From Luffa acutangula (Eukaryota; Streptophyta; Magnoliopsida; Cucurbitales; Cucurbitaceae), in assembly GCA_036850905.1 (NCBI GenBank), contig CM072094.1, positions 35,664,982 to 35,728,981 on the forward strand: DNA of 64,000 bases. Reading direction: 5' to 3'. Positions 31,862 to 44,120 of the stretch are shown here, piece after piece (the first letter of the stretch is position 1; each line of letters begins with the position of its first letter). The position numbers and the translations under genes are program-made. Below the pieces are notes generated by a model. It saw nothing but the letters and a program-made list of their open reading frames with translations. It was not told the origin of the DNA and searched no databases.

Positions 31862-34800
31862 CGAAATTGGGATTGAAAGCGTTAATGATCTTAAATACGA
31901 ACTTGATTCTCCTACATACGATGTTGAGTCCGATGAGAGAACAAGTGGTAATGAGGAAGATCTAGAACTTACTCCTGAATTGTTGAGAATGATTGAAGAA
32001 GAAGAGAGGATATTGGGACCACATGAAGAGTTGATAGAGACGATTAACTTGGGATCTCAAGTAGAGATTAAAGAAGTTAAAATCGGGACCAACATGTCTG
32101 CTGAAAGCCGTCAAGGGTTAATAACATTGCTTCATGAATACATTGATGTTTTTGCCTGGTCTTATCAAGATATGCCTGGTTTAGACATAAGTATTGTGGT
32201 GCATCATTTGCCACTTAAGCCTGAATGCAAGCCAGTGAGACAAAAGTTACGCAAGATGAAGCCAGACATGTTAATCAAAATAAAAGAGGAAGTCATGAAA
32301 CAAATTGATGCAGGATTCTTAACAGTTGCTAATTATCCAGAATGGGTAGCTAACATTGTGCCAGTACCTAAAAAGAATGGACAGGTCCGAATGTGTGTTG
32401 ATTATAGAGATTTGAATCGAGCAAGCCCAAAGGATAACTTCCCACTTCCTCATATTGATGTACTGGTAGATAATACAGCTGGATTCTCAACTTTTTCCTT
32501 TATGGATGGATTCTCAGGTTACAATCAAATCAAAATGGCACCTGAAGATCAAGAGAAAACTACATTCATCACATTATGGGGAACCTTTTGTTATAAGGTC
32601 ATGCCGTTCGGATTGAAAAATGCTGGGGCAACCTACCAACGGGCCATGGTTACTCTCTTCCATGACCTAATGCATAAGGAGATCGAAGTGTATGTTGATG
32701 ACATGATTGCTAAGTCAAAACCAGGGGAAGAGCATGCAACCATTCTCCGAAAGTTATTCGAGCGATTGAGGAAATTCAAGTTGAAACTGAATCCGAGTAA
32801 ATGCACATTTGGGGTCACTTCTGGCAAGTTGTTGGGTTTCGTCGTAAGCCATGAGGGAATTAAAGTTGACCCAGACAAAGTCAAAGCCATTCTAGAAATG
32901 CCACCACCACGTACTCAAAAAGAAGTCAGAGGTTTCTTGGGAAGATTGAATTATATTGCAAGATTCATATCACATCTTACAGCAACATGTGAACCAATCT
33001 TCAAGCTACTTCGTAAGAACAATACATGCATATGGAATGATGACTGTCAAAAAGCATTTGAAAAGATCAAACAATACCTACAAAACCCTCCTGTTCTTGT
33101 ACCTCCAACTCCAAATCGTCCACTTATCTTATATCTTACAGTGACAGAAAATTCAATGGGGTGTGTACTGGGACAGCATGACAGTTCAGGTAGAAAAGAG
33201 CAAGCCATATATTATTTAAGCAAAAAGTTCACTGATTGCGAAACCAGATATTCTCTTTTAGAAAGAACTTGTTGTGCTCTAGCTTGGGCCGCTCGTCGTT
33301 TGAGACCATATATGTTGTACTACACAACATGGCTTATCTCAAAGATGGATCCTATCAAATACATCTTTGAAAAGCCGTCTTTGTCTGGTAGAATTGCTAG
33401 ATGGCAGGTTCTTTTATCCGAGTATGATATTGTCTATGTTACTCGAAAGTCAATAAAAGGAAGTGCACTAGCCGATCATTTGGTCGAACAACCTATAGAC
33501 GATTATGAACCAATGAAATTTGATTTCCCTGATGAATTTGTCTCCACTATAATGGTGGAAAAAGAAATATCAGACTTGGAAACATGGACCATGTTGTTTG
33601 ATGGGGCCTCCAATGAGTTAGGTCATGGGATAGGTGTTGTATTAATATCGCCTGAAGGAAAGTTGTTCCCTCTCACCGCCAAATTAAGTTTTGATTGTAC
33701 TCATAATATGGCTGAATATGAAGCTTGTTCTATGGGTATCCAAACTGCATTGGATATGAAGATAAAGAAACTTCGAGTCTTGGGAGATTCTATGTTGGTG
33801 ATTCATCAATTGAGAGGAGAATGGGAAACAAGAGACACTAAGCTATTGCCTTATAAAAAGCTTATATTAGATTTGTCTCATAAATTTGAAGAAATCACTT
33901 TTGACTATTTACCAAGGGAGAGTAATCAAATAGCAGACGCCTTGGCTACGTTTGCAGTCATGTTCAACATAGACCCCAATCACGAGGTACAACCTATTAA
34001 GATGGGAATGGTAGATGTTTCAGCCTCTTGCATGAATATAGAAGAAGAGTTTGATGACAAGCCGTGGTTTCAAGACATCAAACATTATTTGAAATGTGGA
34101 ACCTATCCTCTGAATGCCTCAGAAAATGACAAGCGCACACTTAGAAAGTTAGCAATGAAGTTCTTCCTAAATGGAGAAATACTTTACAAAAGAAATCATG
34201 ATATGGTACTTCTAAGGTGTGTAGATACAAATGAAGCCAACGCGATTATGAAAGAAATTCATGAGGGAATTTGCGGCACCCATGCAAATGGACACATGAT
34301 GGCCAGACAGGCATTAAGGGCTGGCTATTACTGGTTAACCATAGAAGCTGACTGTATCAAATATGCCCGAAAATGCCACAAATGTCAGATTTATGCAGAT
34401 AAAGCTCATGCTCCAGCATCTCAGTTGCACGTTATGACGACACCATGGCCATTTTCCATGTGGGGAATGGACGTTATAGGCCCTATTGACCCAAAAGCCT
34501 CAAATGGACATCGATTCATCTTGGTGGCAATAGATTATTTTACCAAATGGGTAGAAGCAATGTCCTATCGAGAGGTGACGAAAGGAGTTGTGATCAAATT
34601 CATCAAGAAGGAGATTATATGTCGCTATGGTCTTCCTGAGACCATAGTATCTGATAATGCACGAAATCTGAACAATAAATTGATGACTGAGTTATGTGAG
34701 CAATTCAAGATCAAGCATGTCAACTCAACTCCGTATAGACCAAAGATGAATGGAGCAGTGGAAGCTGCCAATAAAAACATAAAAAGGCTTGTGCAAAAAA

Positions 34801-35312
34801 TGACGGTGACGTATAAAGATTGGCATGAAATGCTTCCTTTTGCATTACATGGATATCGCACATCGGTTCGCACTTCAACTGGGGCAACACCATTTTCATT
34901 AGTTTATGGTATGGAAGCTGTTCTTCCCATTGAATTGGAAATTCCATCATTAAGGGTCCTCATGGAGACTAATTTAGAAGAGGCTGAATGGATCCAAAAC
35001 CGCTATGAGCAGCTCAACTTTGTTGAAGAAAAGAGATTGACAGCATTGTGCAGAGGTCAACTTTACCAAAGACGAATGATGAAAGCCTATGATAAGAAAG
35101 TGCGTCCTAGAGTATTCAGAGAAGGGGATTTAGTCTTAAAACGAATTCTTCCTTTTCTAAAAGATCACCGAGGCAAGTGGACCCCAAACTATGAAGGACC
35201 ATTCGTGGTGAAGAAAGCTTTCTCTGGAGGAGCTTTAGTCTTGACTAACATGGATGGTAATGAGCTGCCAAGTCCAGTTAATTCAGATCAAGTTCGAAGA
35301 TATTACGCATAG
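31862..35312 (+). CDS. Ogre polymerase: RT, RNase H, archaeal-type RNase H, integrase
   Basis: About 1150 codons, open to TAG at 35310. Taking TTG 31980 as residue 1, RT spans about 60-300 with MCVDYRDLNRASPKDNFPLP, FMDGFSGYNQI and catalytic YVDDM near 238. A first RNase H follows (YLSKKFTDCETRYS). A second, archaeal-type RNase H lies at about 533-660 with TMLFDGASNELGHGIG and NQIADALATFA, a Tat-lineage mark. Integrase has the HHCC zinc finger (THANGH...CHKCQ, about 765-800), the DDE residues in MDVIGP, VSDNARN and AVEAANKN, and a GPF-type C-terminal motif (YEGPFVV). No stops or lost catalytic residues are seen, so it could supply enzyme if spliced and translated. The start is uncertain because translation probably comes through splicing. 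Confidence 0.9.
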
Positions 35313-36062
35313 GCTACTTGTGTATCAAAGGATTCGGCAAAGTTGCGGGAATTCAACAAGTGTCTAGGAGAATTACGCTTCAATTTCTATATCATGTTTA
35401 AGAGGTTACTTTTGTCTCAAGTTCTAGAACCTTAACATTGACACATATGTCTATTGAATTTTAGTCATAAATCAAAGCTCCCTTCTCGAAGCATGGCATA
35501 TCTTGTCCATTTTTCTCCCCCACTCTCCATAGTATTTCCTCAACTATGAATGTTGGCATGTTTACCTTTATTATCATTACAATTGAATAAACAAAAAGTT
35601 ACATAAACGCGATATTTCAAATCAATGGTGGTAACTTAAACGATTCGATGTGAAATACATATGTCCAAACAAAGAATCCAAAGACAATATTTTTCCAAGA
35701 GCACCGTGATCATGAAGGTTGATGGAATGTCATCATGGAGGACAAAACCGTCATTTCAACATGACAAAGTCTTGAACTGGGGCAAAACGATTATTTTTGT
35801 CTTCTCAAACTGGGGCAAAACCATTATTATTACAGGAGCAAAGTCGTTATGGATACATTTTTGGTCATCAAACAAAGAACAAGTTGTTTAGCGAGTTCAT
35901 GATCCAATTAAGGTCTATTACCAAGGGTGATGTGAATGGGGTGCCCGAGCTATCAAATATCTTTTAAAGAAATTTGTATCATAGTTTTCGGATAGTGCTA
36001 AATCCGCACCCCATGTATTCAAGCATTCAAGTTTAGCGTGCATTGCAAAGAAAATTTATTTT
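35313..36062 (+). other. Ogre 3' untranslated region, non-repeated part
   Basis: No supportable gene. It includes a short duplicated phrase GGGGCAAAACGATTATT/GGGGCAAAACCATTATT near 35780-35830. Confidence 0.5.
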
Positions 36063-36940
36063 CGGTTAAATCGAACCTGACTATTCAGTCGAGGTCGAAG
36101 CCTGTGTCAATTCAGGTCCATTTCCAGTTTTTTCGGTTAAATCGAACCCGACTATTCAGCCGAGGTCGAAGCCTGTGTCAATCCAGGTCCTTTTTAAGTT
36201 TTTTTTTTCTCGGTTAAATCGAACCCGACTATTCAGTCGAGGTCGAAGCCTGTGTCAATCCAGGTCCGTTTTATGTTTTTTCTCTCGGTTAAATCGAACC
36301 CGACTATTCAGCCGAGGTCGAAGCCTGTGTCAATCCAGGTCCATTTCTAGTTTTTTTCTTTCGGTTAAATCGAACCCGACTATTCAGTCGAGGTCAAAGC
36401 CTGTGTCAATCCAGGTCCGTTTTAAGTTTTTCTCTTAGTTAAATCGAACCCGACTATTCAGTCGAGGTCGAAGCCTGTGTCAATCCAGGTCCGTTTTCAG
36501 TTTTTCTCTCGGTTAAATCGAACCCGACTATTCAGTCGAGGTCGAAGCCTGTGTCAATCCAGGTCCGTTTTATGTTTTTTCTCTCGGTTAAATCGAACCC
36601 GACTATTCAGCCGAGGTCGAAGCCTGTGTCAATCCAGGTCCATTTTTAAGTTTTTCTCTTAGTTAAATCGAACCCGACTATTCAGTCGAGGTCAAAGACT
36701 GTGTCAATCCAGGTCCGTTTTAAGTTTTTCTCTTAGTTAAATCGAACCCGACTATTCAGTCGAGGTCGAAGCCTGTGTCAATCCAGGTCCGTTTTCAATT
36801 TTTCTCTCGGTTAAATCGAACCCGACTATTCAGTCGAGGTCGAAGCCTGTGTCAATCCGTGTTCGTTTTCAGTTTTTCTCACGGTTAAACCAAACCTGAC
36901 TATTAAATTGTGGTTGAGACGTGATTAAGTCAAGCGCATT
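36063..36940 (+). repeat. 12-unit, ~74-bp minisatellite in the Ogre 3' region
   Basis: Units begin CGGTTAAATCGAACCCGACT at 36063, 36134, 36211, 36286, 36362, 36436, 36510, 36585, 36660, 36734, 36808 and 36882 (last one degenerate). Spacing is 71-77 bp, mostly 74-75. Variants (CTCGG/CTTAG start; CAGTC/CAGCC) alternate in blocks, which suggests amplification of higher-order groups. Hypervariable 3' tandem arrays are known in Tat/Ogre elements and can seed satellites. Confidence 0.92.
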
Positions 36941-37032
36941 TTCCTTTCTAAATTCAAATTTTTACCGAACAAATCTTCGCCTCCCCAGTACTTAGTCTCT
37001 TTCCTTTGTCTACCCTTTCAATCCTTCAAGGA

Positions 37033-37051
37033 TACACAAAGGGGGGCAAAC
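37033..37051 (+). other. Polypurine tract of the Ogre-type element
   Basis: ACACAAAGGGGGGCAAAC lies immediately before the 3' LTR (37052). Confidence 0.8.
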
Positions 37052-37223
37052 TGTAGACACCGTATTTGGTCCGGCTTGATTTTAAGTAATAATGTTTGAA
37101 GTTTTCCAATATTTGGTGGTCAATTTGTTTTTATGATATGCCAACAAGAGCATAGGTCAACTGGCATGAAGTCGTATTGATAATCACGAGGTCTGTGTTT
37201 CAAATCCCCTTCCCCACACATTA

Positions 37224-37265
<42 letters not shown>

Positions 37266-38664
37266 GTCTTCCTCATTCCTATTCAATGGGAAGTTTTCAT
37301 GAAAAAACTCACCCATTACCTATTCTAAAGCTTTTTCCATGGTTAGTATTTTTTTTACTTTTTTTATTTTTTATTTTCCCCACCATTTTCTCATCCATCT
37401 CCCCCTAAATTAGTAACACTTCAAGTATAAAAAGGGGGGGAGATGGAGGATGGAAACACAAGAAGAATGAGAGGAATTTTAGAGTAAAAGTGAGCTTGAG
37501 AGAGTTTAGGCATTTGAGAGGGTTTAGGCATTTGAGCAAGAGTTTAGCTTAGAGAGTGATAGAAAAGGAGAGAAAAAAAGAGAAGAAGTTTAGAGTAAAA
37601 GTGAGCTTGAGAGAGTTTAGGCATTTGAGCAAGAGTTTAGCTTAGAGAGTGATAGAAAAAGAGAGAAAAGAAAGTGGAAGAGGAAAAGAGGAAAAAAGAG
37701 GGGGAGGAAGGAGTATACGGGGAGAGGAAACATTGGGTAAGAAAGAAGGAAAAAAGAAGAAAGAGAGAAGTAAAAAAGGTGGGATTTTGTTTTTCTATTT
37801 CCTTTGTTTTTTTTTTTTTGTTTTGTTATTATTGTTATTATTATTATTATGATTATTATTATCATCATTATCATTATCATTTTTAATTTCTCTCTTGTTT
37901 TAGTTCACTTTTTGCACTTTGCCAACTTCATTTTTTTATACTTTCTAATTTATTTGCTTTTTCCTTTCATTCTCCAAATTGCTTTAATCTAATCTTTAAT
38001 TCTGCTTTGTCAATTTCAATTATTGTTATTGTTTTGATTTTCTTTTGAAAGAGATTATGGGAACTGAGTAATGTGCCTTCGTGGAGTCCAACTCCCGTGT
38101 AGGCGTATGAAAATTCTCATTTTCCCTTTTAAAAGAATTTACTCTTTGAATAATTTTTTTTCTTCTTTTACATTCGTTTTATTTTAAAAAAATATTTTTA
38201 GTAAACATAATCATGTACACCCATGTTCCTTTAATTAAAAGGGAGATTAGGCATGATTTATATTAAATTGGATATCCAACTCATAATGTTTAATCCTTGC
38301 TTTATTTCTAAAGTTAAGGTAAAAACGAATGAGACATCTTGTGTTCAGTATTGCATTTTGAGTTTTATTTTCATATTTATCATTTTTTTTAAGAAAAATA
38401 AAATAAAGGACTGTTTTTATTCATTTAATTGGACAATTTAAGATACTGTGGTAATCGTTTTCTTAAACGGGTGTTGTAGGGTGCTAATACCTTCCCTACA
38501 CTCAAACGACTCCCGAACCTAATTTCTGGTTTTCTAAGACTAGTTTTGTTTTTTATTTTAAAGGTGACCAATCACACCGTCAATGATTGGTGGCGACTCC
38601 AACTTTCTTCTTAAAAACCCAAGAAAGGATGTCGGCCGCTCCGCGTCGCGATGACGTTGCGACA
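37052..38664 (+). repeat. 3' LTR of the Ogre-type element
   Basis: 1613 bp, practically identical to the 5' LTR. Differences seen by eye are the longer poly-T (about 37226-37264), single-base runs, TCCCC/TCCTC near 37270 and CACCCTC/CACCGTC near 38577. TATAG follows at 38665. Confidence 0.92.
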
Positions 38665-38669
38665 TATAG

Positions 38670-40426
38670 TATAGGGATAAGACTGGGTGCCTTATTCTAG
38701 TGACACTATGGATACGGCCCACTTTGTATTTGATACAAACGCTGCGATCCAACGCGTTCGTGTAGGAGACATGCGAGTGGGGGTATCCTATGCAATGAGT
38801 TTGCATAAGACCGGACCGCGAAATAGTAACCACTGGTTATAACACCGTTAACTAGTTGGTTTTCTATTTCACTAGGACGACCTAGACAACTTAGTCTTAA
38901 TCCTCTGTTGATTATGGACTCCTGCTCATGAGAGATTGTCCTTTGATTTGTATGGGTGAGAGTGGCCAATACGCCGACTCAATAAGCCTACCACTTTGGG
39001 GACAAGACCGAATGGGGAGCTGGGAACATAATCGTACAAGATGGAATTCACTCCTTCCCGACTTTAGGGAAGCAGATGAGTGTTCCCTTAAGTGGTTGCT
39101 CCGAGTCTTGAACAAAGGGCCATACCCTCTCAATGGAACGAGAGGGTTTTCTGTTTGATGGTTGGACCACAAACAGGTTGTTCATTAGAGGAGAATTGGT
39201 ACTTAAGGAAATAGAGGTAACCCAGTGGTAAAACGGTAATTTGACCCAGCTGGTGTTACAGACACTCGTGAAGGACTAACTAGTCGATATTGGTCTAGAT
39301 CCGTGGACGCAGAAAATATGTCTGCAGTGAGAAGAGTGCAACTGTGAGTCTATAGTGGGATGTACACACAGTTAACGAATATTGATTAATGTGGTTAATG
39401 AGTATGACCAATTAATCTCACATCGTTGGAGCTTCTGATCTGCAGGTCCATTAGGTCCCACTGGTAGCTCATAAAGTAATTTGAGGCAACTAAGTAATAA
39501 AAGTAAATTGAAAATGTTCAATTTATTAAGGGAAACAAATATAATATATATTGATATATTATTATGAGAGAAATTAATATTTGAAAAGTTCAAATATAAA
39601 TTTATGGAAGTTTGAAAGAGTTCAAAATAATGAATTAATTAATTTAAGGCCTAAAATGTTTTTGGGCAAATTAATTAATTCTAGGCCGGGAATTAAATAT
39701 GTGATATTTAATTGGTGGTTAATTAATTAAAGAATTCATTAACCGGGAATTAATCAATTATGGAAATAATTAATCACTTAAGGAAGTGATTAATCATTTA
39801 TGGAAATGATCTAATCACTTATGGATGTAATTAGTCATTTGTGGAAAAGATTAATCAATTATGGAATTGATTGATCATGATTGATTAATTAAGGAATAAG
39901 ATTGAATCAATTATGGAAAAGATTGATTTAATTGAATATTTTATTCATGGCCTCTCTTCTATAAATAGAACACTAGACCTAAATTGTCATGACACTTGAC
40001 ACTCTTGAAAGACAAGACCTAGAATTCTCTCTAGCCTCCCTCTTAGAGAAAGACTCCCACAAGTCTTTAACCTCCTAGACTCAGAGACATACCGGTGTAA
40101 CCTCTGTGGCGATTGTGTCAATCAAAGAAGAAATTTCCAGCGAAGAAAACCAAAGGCGGCTGCTGCGTTTTGTTCGTTGGAGCATCGTTGGCGAAGAACG
40201 GTCAAGTCTACAACGGAGGTTTGTAACGGTTCTTCCTCTTTTCTTTAGAAAAGTTTTAAAAATAAATTTAGATTTATTTTAGCATGTTTAAACCGATTTT
40301 ACAGCGGCTTTAAAGGTTGTTTAAAGTTTTGTTTGAGTTATCGTAACGGTATTTTAGTGTTAATTAATATACGGCGTAAGGTCCAAACGATGCGCTTCCG
40401 CTGCGTGGGGACTTTTATTCCCATCA
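38670..40426 (+). repeat. Copia solo LTR, part 2
   Basis: Continuation of 22952-23186. It contains about 185 bp of ~20-bp degenerate repeats of the type ATTAATCAnTTATGGAAnTG (39745-39930), TATAAATA (39960-39967) and the terminus TTCCCATCA. Flanking duplication GATTG is at 40427-40431. Confidence 0.88.
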
Positions 40427-40431
40427 GATTG

Positions 40432-40846
40432 AACCAAGATTCTGCCATTGTTGATCTTGCATGAGCTTTCCCCTCTTTACTTCAACCTCAAACCTCCAGT
40501 GAACTTCTTCTTCTTCTTCCTTCACTCTCTCTCTCGAAAGGTTCTAAAAATTTGATGGGAAATGAATAGAAAATGGGTTGGGAATGGAGCTTAGGCGGTG
40601 GGTTTTTAAGCACCGAAAACATTTTCTTTTCATTTCTTTTTTTTTTCCTTTTCCTTTTTCCTTTTCCTCTTTTCTTTTCTTTTTCTTTTCTTTTTTCTTC
40701 AATTAATAATTTCCAACAACTTTAATCCAACAATGAAACCACAAAGCTTTGCCATTTTTCTTCAACAATGAACAACAACAACTTTAATCCAACTTCCTAC
40801 AATATGTGACAAGAGCAAATAATCCAAGGAAGGTCTCGGGTTTACA
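40432..40846 (-). repeat. Tekay-type LTR, part 2
   Basis: Rest of the LTR begun at 21085, ending GGGTTTACA at 40846. In element orientation it starts TGTAAACCCGAGACC. Adjacent ACCTCCCCCTT (40851-40861) is the polypurine tract in reverse complement. A pyrimidine-rich stretch lies at about 40620-40700. Confidence 0.75.
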
Positions 40847-40869
40847 ACTTACCTCCCCCTTATGAAATT

Positions 40870-42060
40870 TTGTCCTCGAAATTTAAAAGTCCTTAGGTGA
40901 AAAGTGTCTGGTAACTCCTCCTCATCTGGTCTTTTGACTCCTAGGTTGCCTCCTCCAGTCCGTGATGTCTCCAAAGGACCTTCACGAGTGGGATCGTCTT
41001 GTTCCTCAAAGCATACTCTTTTTTTGTCGAGGATTTGAACTGCTTCCTCTTCATAACTCAAGTCTTCTTTTAGCTCAACCGGTTGCGCTTGCTACACATG
41101 TGACGGATCTGGAATAGATTTCCTCAACATGGACACATGAAAAACATCATGTATTCGAGCAAGTTCTGCTGGCAACTCAAGTCTGTAGGTTGCTGGCCCA
41201 ACTCATTTTGTTATCTGGTAAGGACCAATATATTAAGGACTCAGCTTACCTTTCCTCCCAAAGCGAAGAACACCTCTCCAGGGAGATAACTTCAAGAAAA
41301 CTTGATCTCCAACCTGGAATTCTAAGTCTCTTCGTCGTTTATCTATATAGTTGTTCTTTTGATTTTGAGCTATTTCCATGTTCTCTCTAATCAGCTTAAT
41401 ACGCTCTGACGTAACTTGTACCAACTCAGGACCAACTAGCTTTCGCTCTCCCACTTCGTTCCAGCACACATGGGTTCTGCATGGTCTGTCATACAAAGCC
41501 TCAAATGGTGTCATGCCGACACTAGAATGATAGTTGTTATTATAAGCGAACTCCATAAGTGTTAAGTGGGTATCCCAACTTCCCTTAAACTGAAGGCCAC
41601 ATGCTCTCAACATGTCTTCTAAGGTCTGGATGGTCCTCTCTGACTGACCATCTGTCTGGGGATGGAACCCTGTACTGAACTTCAACTTTGATCCCACTGC
41701 TTTCTACACACTAGGCCAAAACTTAGAAGTAAACCTTGGATCCCTAACTAAAACTATGGACACTGGCACTCCATGTTGACTCACAATCCTGTCGATATAT
41801 AACGTAGCTAGCTGATCTAGTGTAGACGTATGAGGTAATCCAAACAGAAAATCCATAGTAATATGCTCCCACTTCCACTTGGGCACTGGCAGTGAATTAA
41901 GGAGTCCTCCTGGCCTATGTCTCACTGGTTTAACCTGTTGGCAGATCAAACATTTATCAACATATTCGGCTATCTCCTGCTTCATACCAGGCCACCAATA
42001 AGTCTTCTTCAGAGTTCTGTACATCTTGGTGGATGCATCGCGTAAGCTGAACTGTGAGCT
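40870..42060 (-). pseudogene. Tekay integrase and chromodomain, decayed
   Basis: Reading leftward: integrase zinc-finger part with YWWPGMKQEIAEYVDKCLICQ (about 41980), WEHITMDFLFGLP carrying the first catalytic Asp, then a short internal deletion. The second catalytic region reads IVLVRDPRF instead of the usual IVSDRDPRF, so that Asp is lost. MGSKLKFSTGFHPQTDGQSER with the Glu follows after a stop near 41700. A further stop lies near 41230. The C-terminal end (41061-40900) shows a chromodomain in two frames (AVQILDKK, then in another phase VLWRHHGLEEAT followed by a stop where Trp is usual). Chromodomains direct chromovirus insertion to heterochromatin. Not functional. Confidence 0.85.
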
Positions 42061-42113
42061 TCCTCTAGTACAGGACCCTTAAGCTCACTAATACTTGGAA
42101 CGCATAGTCTTCC

Positions 42114-43671
42114 CTACTTAACTATGGCTCCGTCTGCTCTCAACTCAAATTCTGCCTTTGGGCCTTGCTTAGACTTTACAAGTATCTTCTGTAAGTTACT
42201 ATCCTCTGGTTGTCTTTTCATAATCTCTGCTACTAAAAAAGACCTAACTTGAAATTGAGCTAAAAGACTCCCATAACTCTCTGCAATCACAACTGTCCTG
42301 AAACCTCTTAACTCACTTAGCAAGGTTGCTCGAATACCACACAAGGCACTCTTCGGTAGTATCGACTTTCTACTTAATGCAATTGCCACTACGTTAGCCT
42401 TACCTGGATGGTATTCAGTGGTACAATCATAGTCTTTAATCAATTCTAGCCATCGCCTCTGCCTCAGATTCAACTCTTTCTGATCAAAGATATACTTCAG
42501 ACTCTTATGATCTGTGAAAATGTGACACTTCTCACCGAATAAATATTGTCTCCAGATATTTAGCGCTAAAACAACTGCTACTAGCTCAAGATCATGGGTA
42601 GGGTAATTACACACATGATTCTTTAACTGCCTTGAAGCATAAGCTATTACCTTTCTTTCATGCATAAGCACACAACCTAATCCTTGCCTCGAAGCATCAC
42701 AATGGATCACATACTCCTTCCCTGTTATAGGAAGTGTCAGAATAGGTGCTGTCACTAATCTCTTCTCCAGCTCCTGGAAACTCTGTTCACATTTATCTGA
42801 CCAGTCAAATTTAGCATTCTTCCTTGTCAAAGCTGTCAAGGGTAATGCTAATAGTGAGAAATCCTCGACAAAACGTCTGTAGTATCCTGTCAGGCCTAGG
42901 TAACTACGTACCTCTGTCGCACTAGCTGGTCTCTCCCAGTTGACAACAAATTCCACTTTTTGCAGATCAACACTAATTCCTTCCGCTGAAACTACATGCC
43001 CTAAGAACACTACCGGTTTCAACCAGAACTCACATTTGTTGAACTTAGCGTACAACTGTTTATCACGTAGTGTCTGTAGAACAATCCTCAGATGTTCCTC
43101 ATGGGCTTTCCTGTCAATTGAGTAAACTAGTATGTCATCAATGAACACTATCACAAACTGATCTAAATACTGATGGAAAATCCTGTTCATGAGGTCCATG
43201 AAAATTGCTGGCACATTCATTAAACCGAATGGCATCACTAAAAACTCATAGTACCCACACCTCGTCCTGAATGTTGTCTTAGGAATATCTGATTCCCTAA
43301 CCTTTACCTGATGGTATCCTGACCACAAATCAATCTTAGAGAATAGTGCTACTCCCCCTTAACTGGTCAAACAAGTCATCGATGTGTGGTAGAGGATACT
43401 GCCAGTAATCAATGAATAATCTGAGGGTACCATCTTTCTTCTTCACGAATAATACTAGAGCTCCCCAAGGCGATACACTAGGCCTGATGTATCCCTTGTC
43501 AACTAATTCTTGTAACAACACCTTAAGCTCCTTAAGCTCGCTCGGAGCCATCCTGTACGACGCTTGTGAAATAGGTGTTGTTCCTGGTAACAATTCAATA
43601 GTGAACTCCACCTCTCTATCAGGTGGCAAACCTGACAGTTCAGCTGGAAAAACATCAAGAAATTCGTTCAC
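42114..43671 (-). pseudogene. Tekay reverse transcriptase and RNase H, frameshifted
   Basis: Two pieces. The first (43671-43336) holds FLDVFPAELSGLPPDREVEF and the start of RT, but lacks several residues between LFIDYWQ and YPLPHIDDLFDQL. A frame break follows near 43330. The second (43328-42114) has SGYHQVKVRESDIPKTTF, LVMPFGLMNVPAIF, catalytic FIDDILVYS, RNase H with HCDASRQGLGCVL and TDHKSLKYIF, and the linker ILVKSKQGPKAEF. The sequence is typical of Tekay/Del chromoviruses. The small deletion and frameshift inactivate it. Confidence 0.9.
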
Positions 43672-44120
43672 GATAGGAACATCTTATGGTTTCAGCTTCT
43701 CTTCCTGCACATCTACTACGTGTGCAAGAAATGTTGTGCAACCCTTTCTCAGCAACCTCTCAGCTTTCATAGCTGAAATCAAACTCGTAGGAAGAATCTT
43801 CCTCTCACCCTTGAAAAACCACTTTAGCCAAACTTGGTTTCCTGAAAATCCCTTCCTTCCTATGGAAATCCAAAGAAGTATAGTGAGTGAATAAGAAATC
43901 CATTCCCAAGATTACATCCAACACCTGCAACTCTAGTGGAAGAAGATCCACTAACATACTGTGACCTTTTACTAACACCTCACAATCATGCAACACTTAT
44001 TTGACTAGTAAACGTCACCAACTAGAGTGTATATAACTAACCTCTCATATAAAAGCTCTAACATCCTATTCAGCTTAGTTAGAAACATACTAGGAACAAA
44101 GGAATGTGTAGCACCTGGAT
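43672..44120 (-). pseudogene. Tekay aspartic protease region, decayed
   Basis: A readable piece at 43996-43805 contains HSMLVDLLPLELQVLDVILGMDFLFTHY, matching the C-terminal half of gypsy proteases (hydrophobic-hydrophobic-GMDWL). The active-site half to the right (about 44000-44140) is broken by stops. Confidence 0.65.

Larger units (their letters stand above)
23187..38664 (+). mobile_element. Ogre/Tat-lineage gypsy retrotransposon
   Basis: A complete 15.5-kb element. TATAG duplications lie at 23182-23186 and 38665-38669, and LTRs of 1597 and 1613 bp differ mainly in poly-T length with only a few substitutions, so insertion was recent. Order: LTR, primer-binding site, ORF1 (unknown function), gag-protease, intron, RT-RNaseH-second RNaseH-integrase, minisatellite-bearing 3' region, polypurine tract, LTR. 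This order, the extra ORF1, the intron and the second RNase H define Ogre-type Tat elements. A MITE breaks gag-protease and a stop codon lies near its start, so this copy is probably not autonomous. Confidence 0.92.

Noticed and set aside
36175..36662. Open frames repeating LNRTRLFSRGRSLCQSRS
   Set aside because: These are translations of the minisatellite with unit length near a multiple of three in places; no independent coding evidence.
36063..36940. Regularly spaced repeats that could be mistaken for a CRISPR array
   Set aside because: The whole 74-bp unit repeats with no unique spacers, and the setting is a plant retrotransposon 3' region.
38558..39172. Several minus-strand frames found identically at ~38.6-39.2, 48.1-48.6 and 56.9-57.4 kb
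   Set aside because: They are the same copia LTR segment in three copies; LTRs are not expected to code, and the frames have no domain features.
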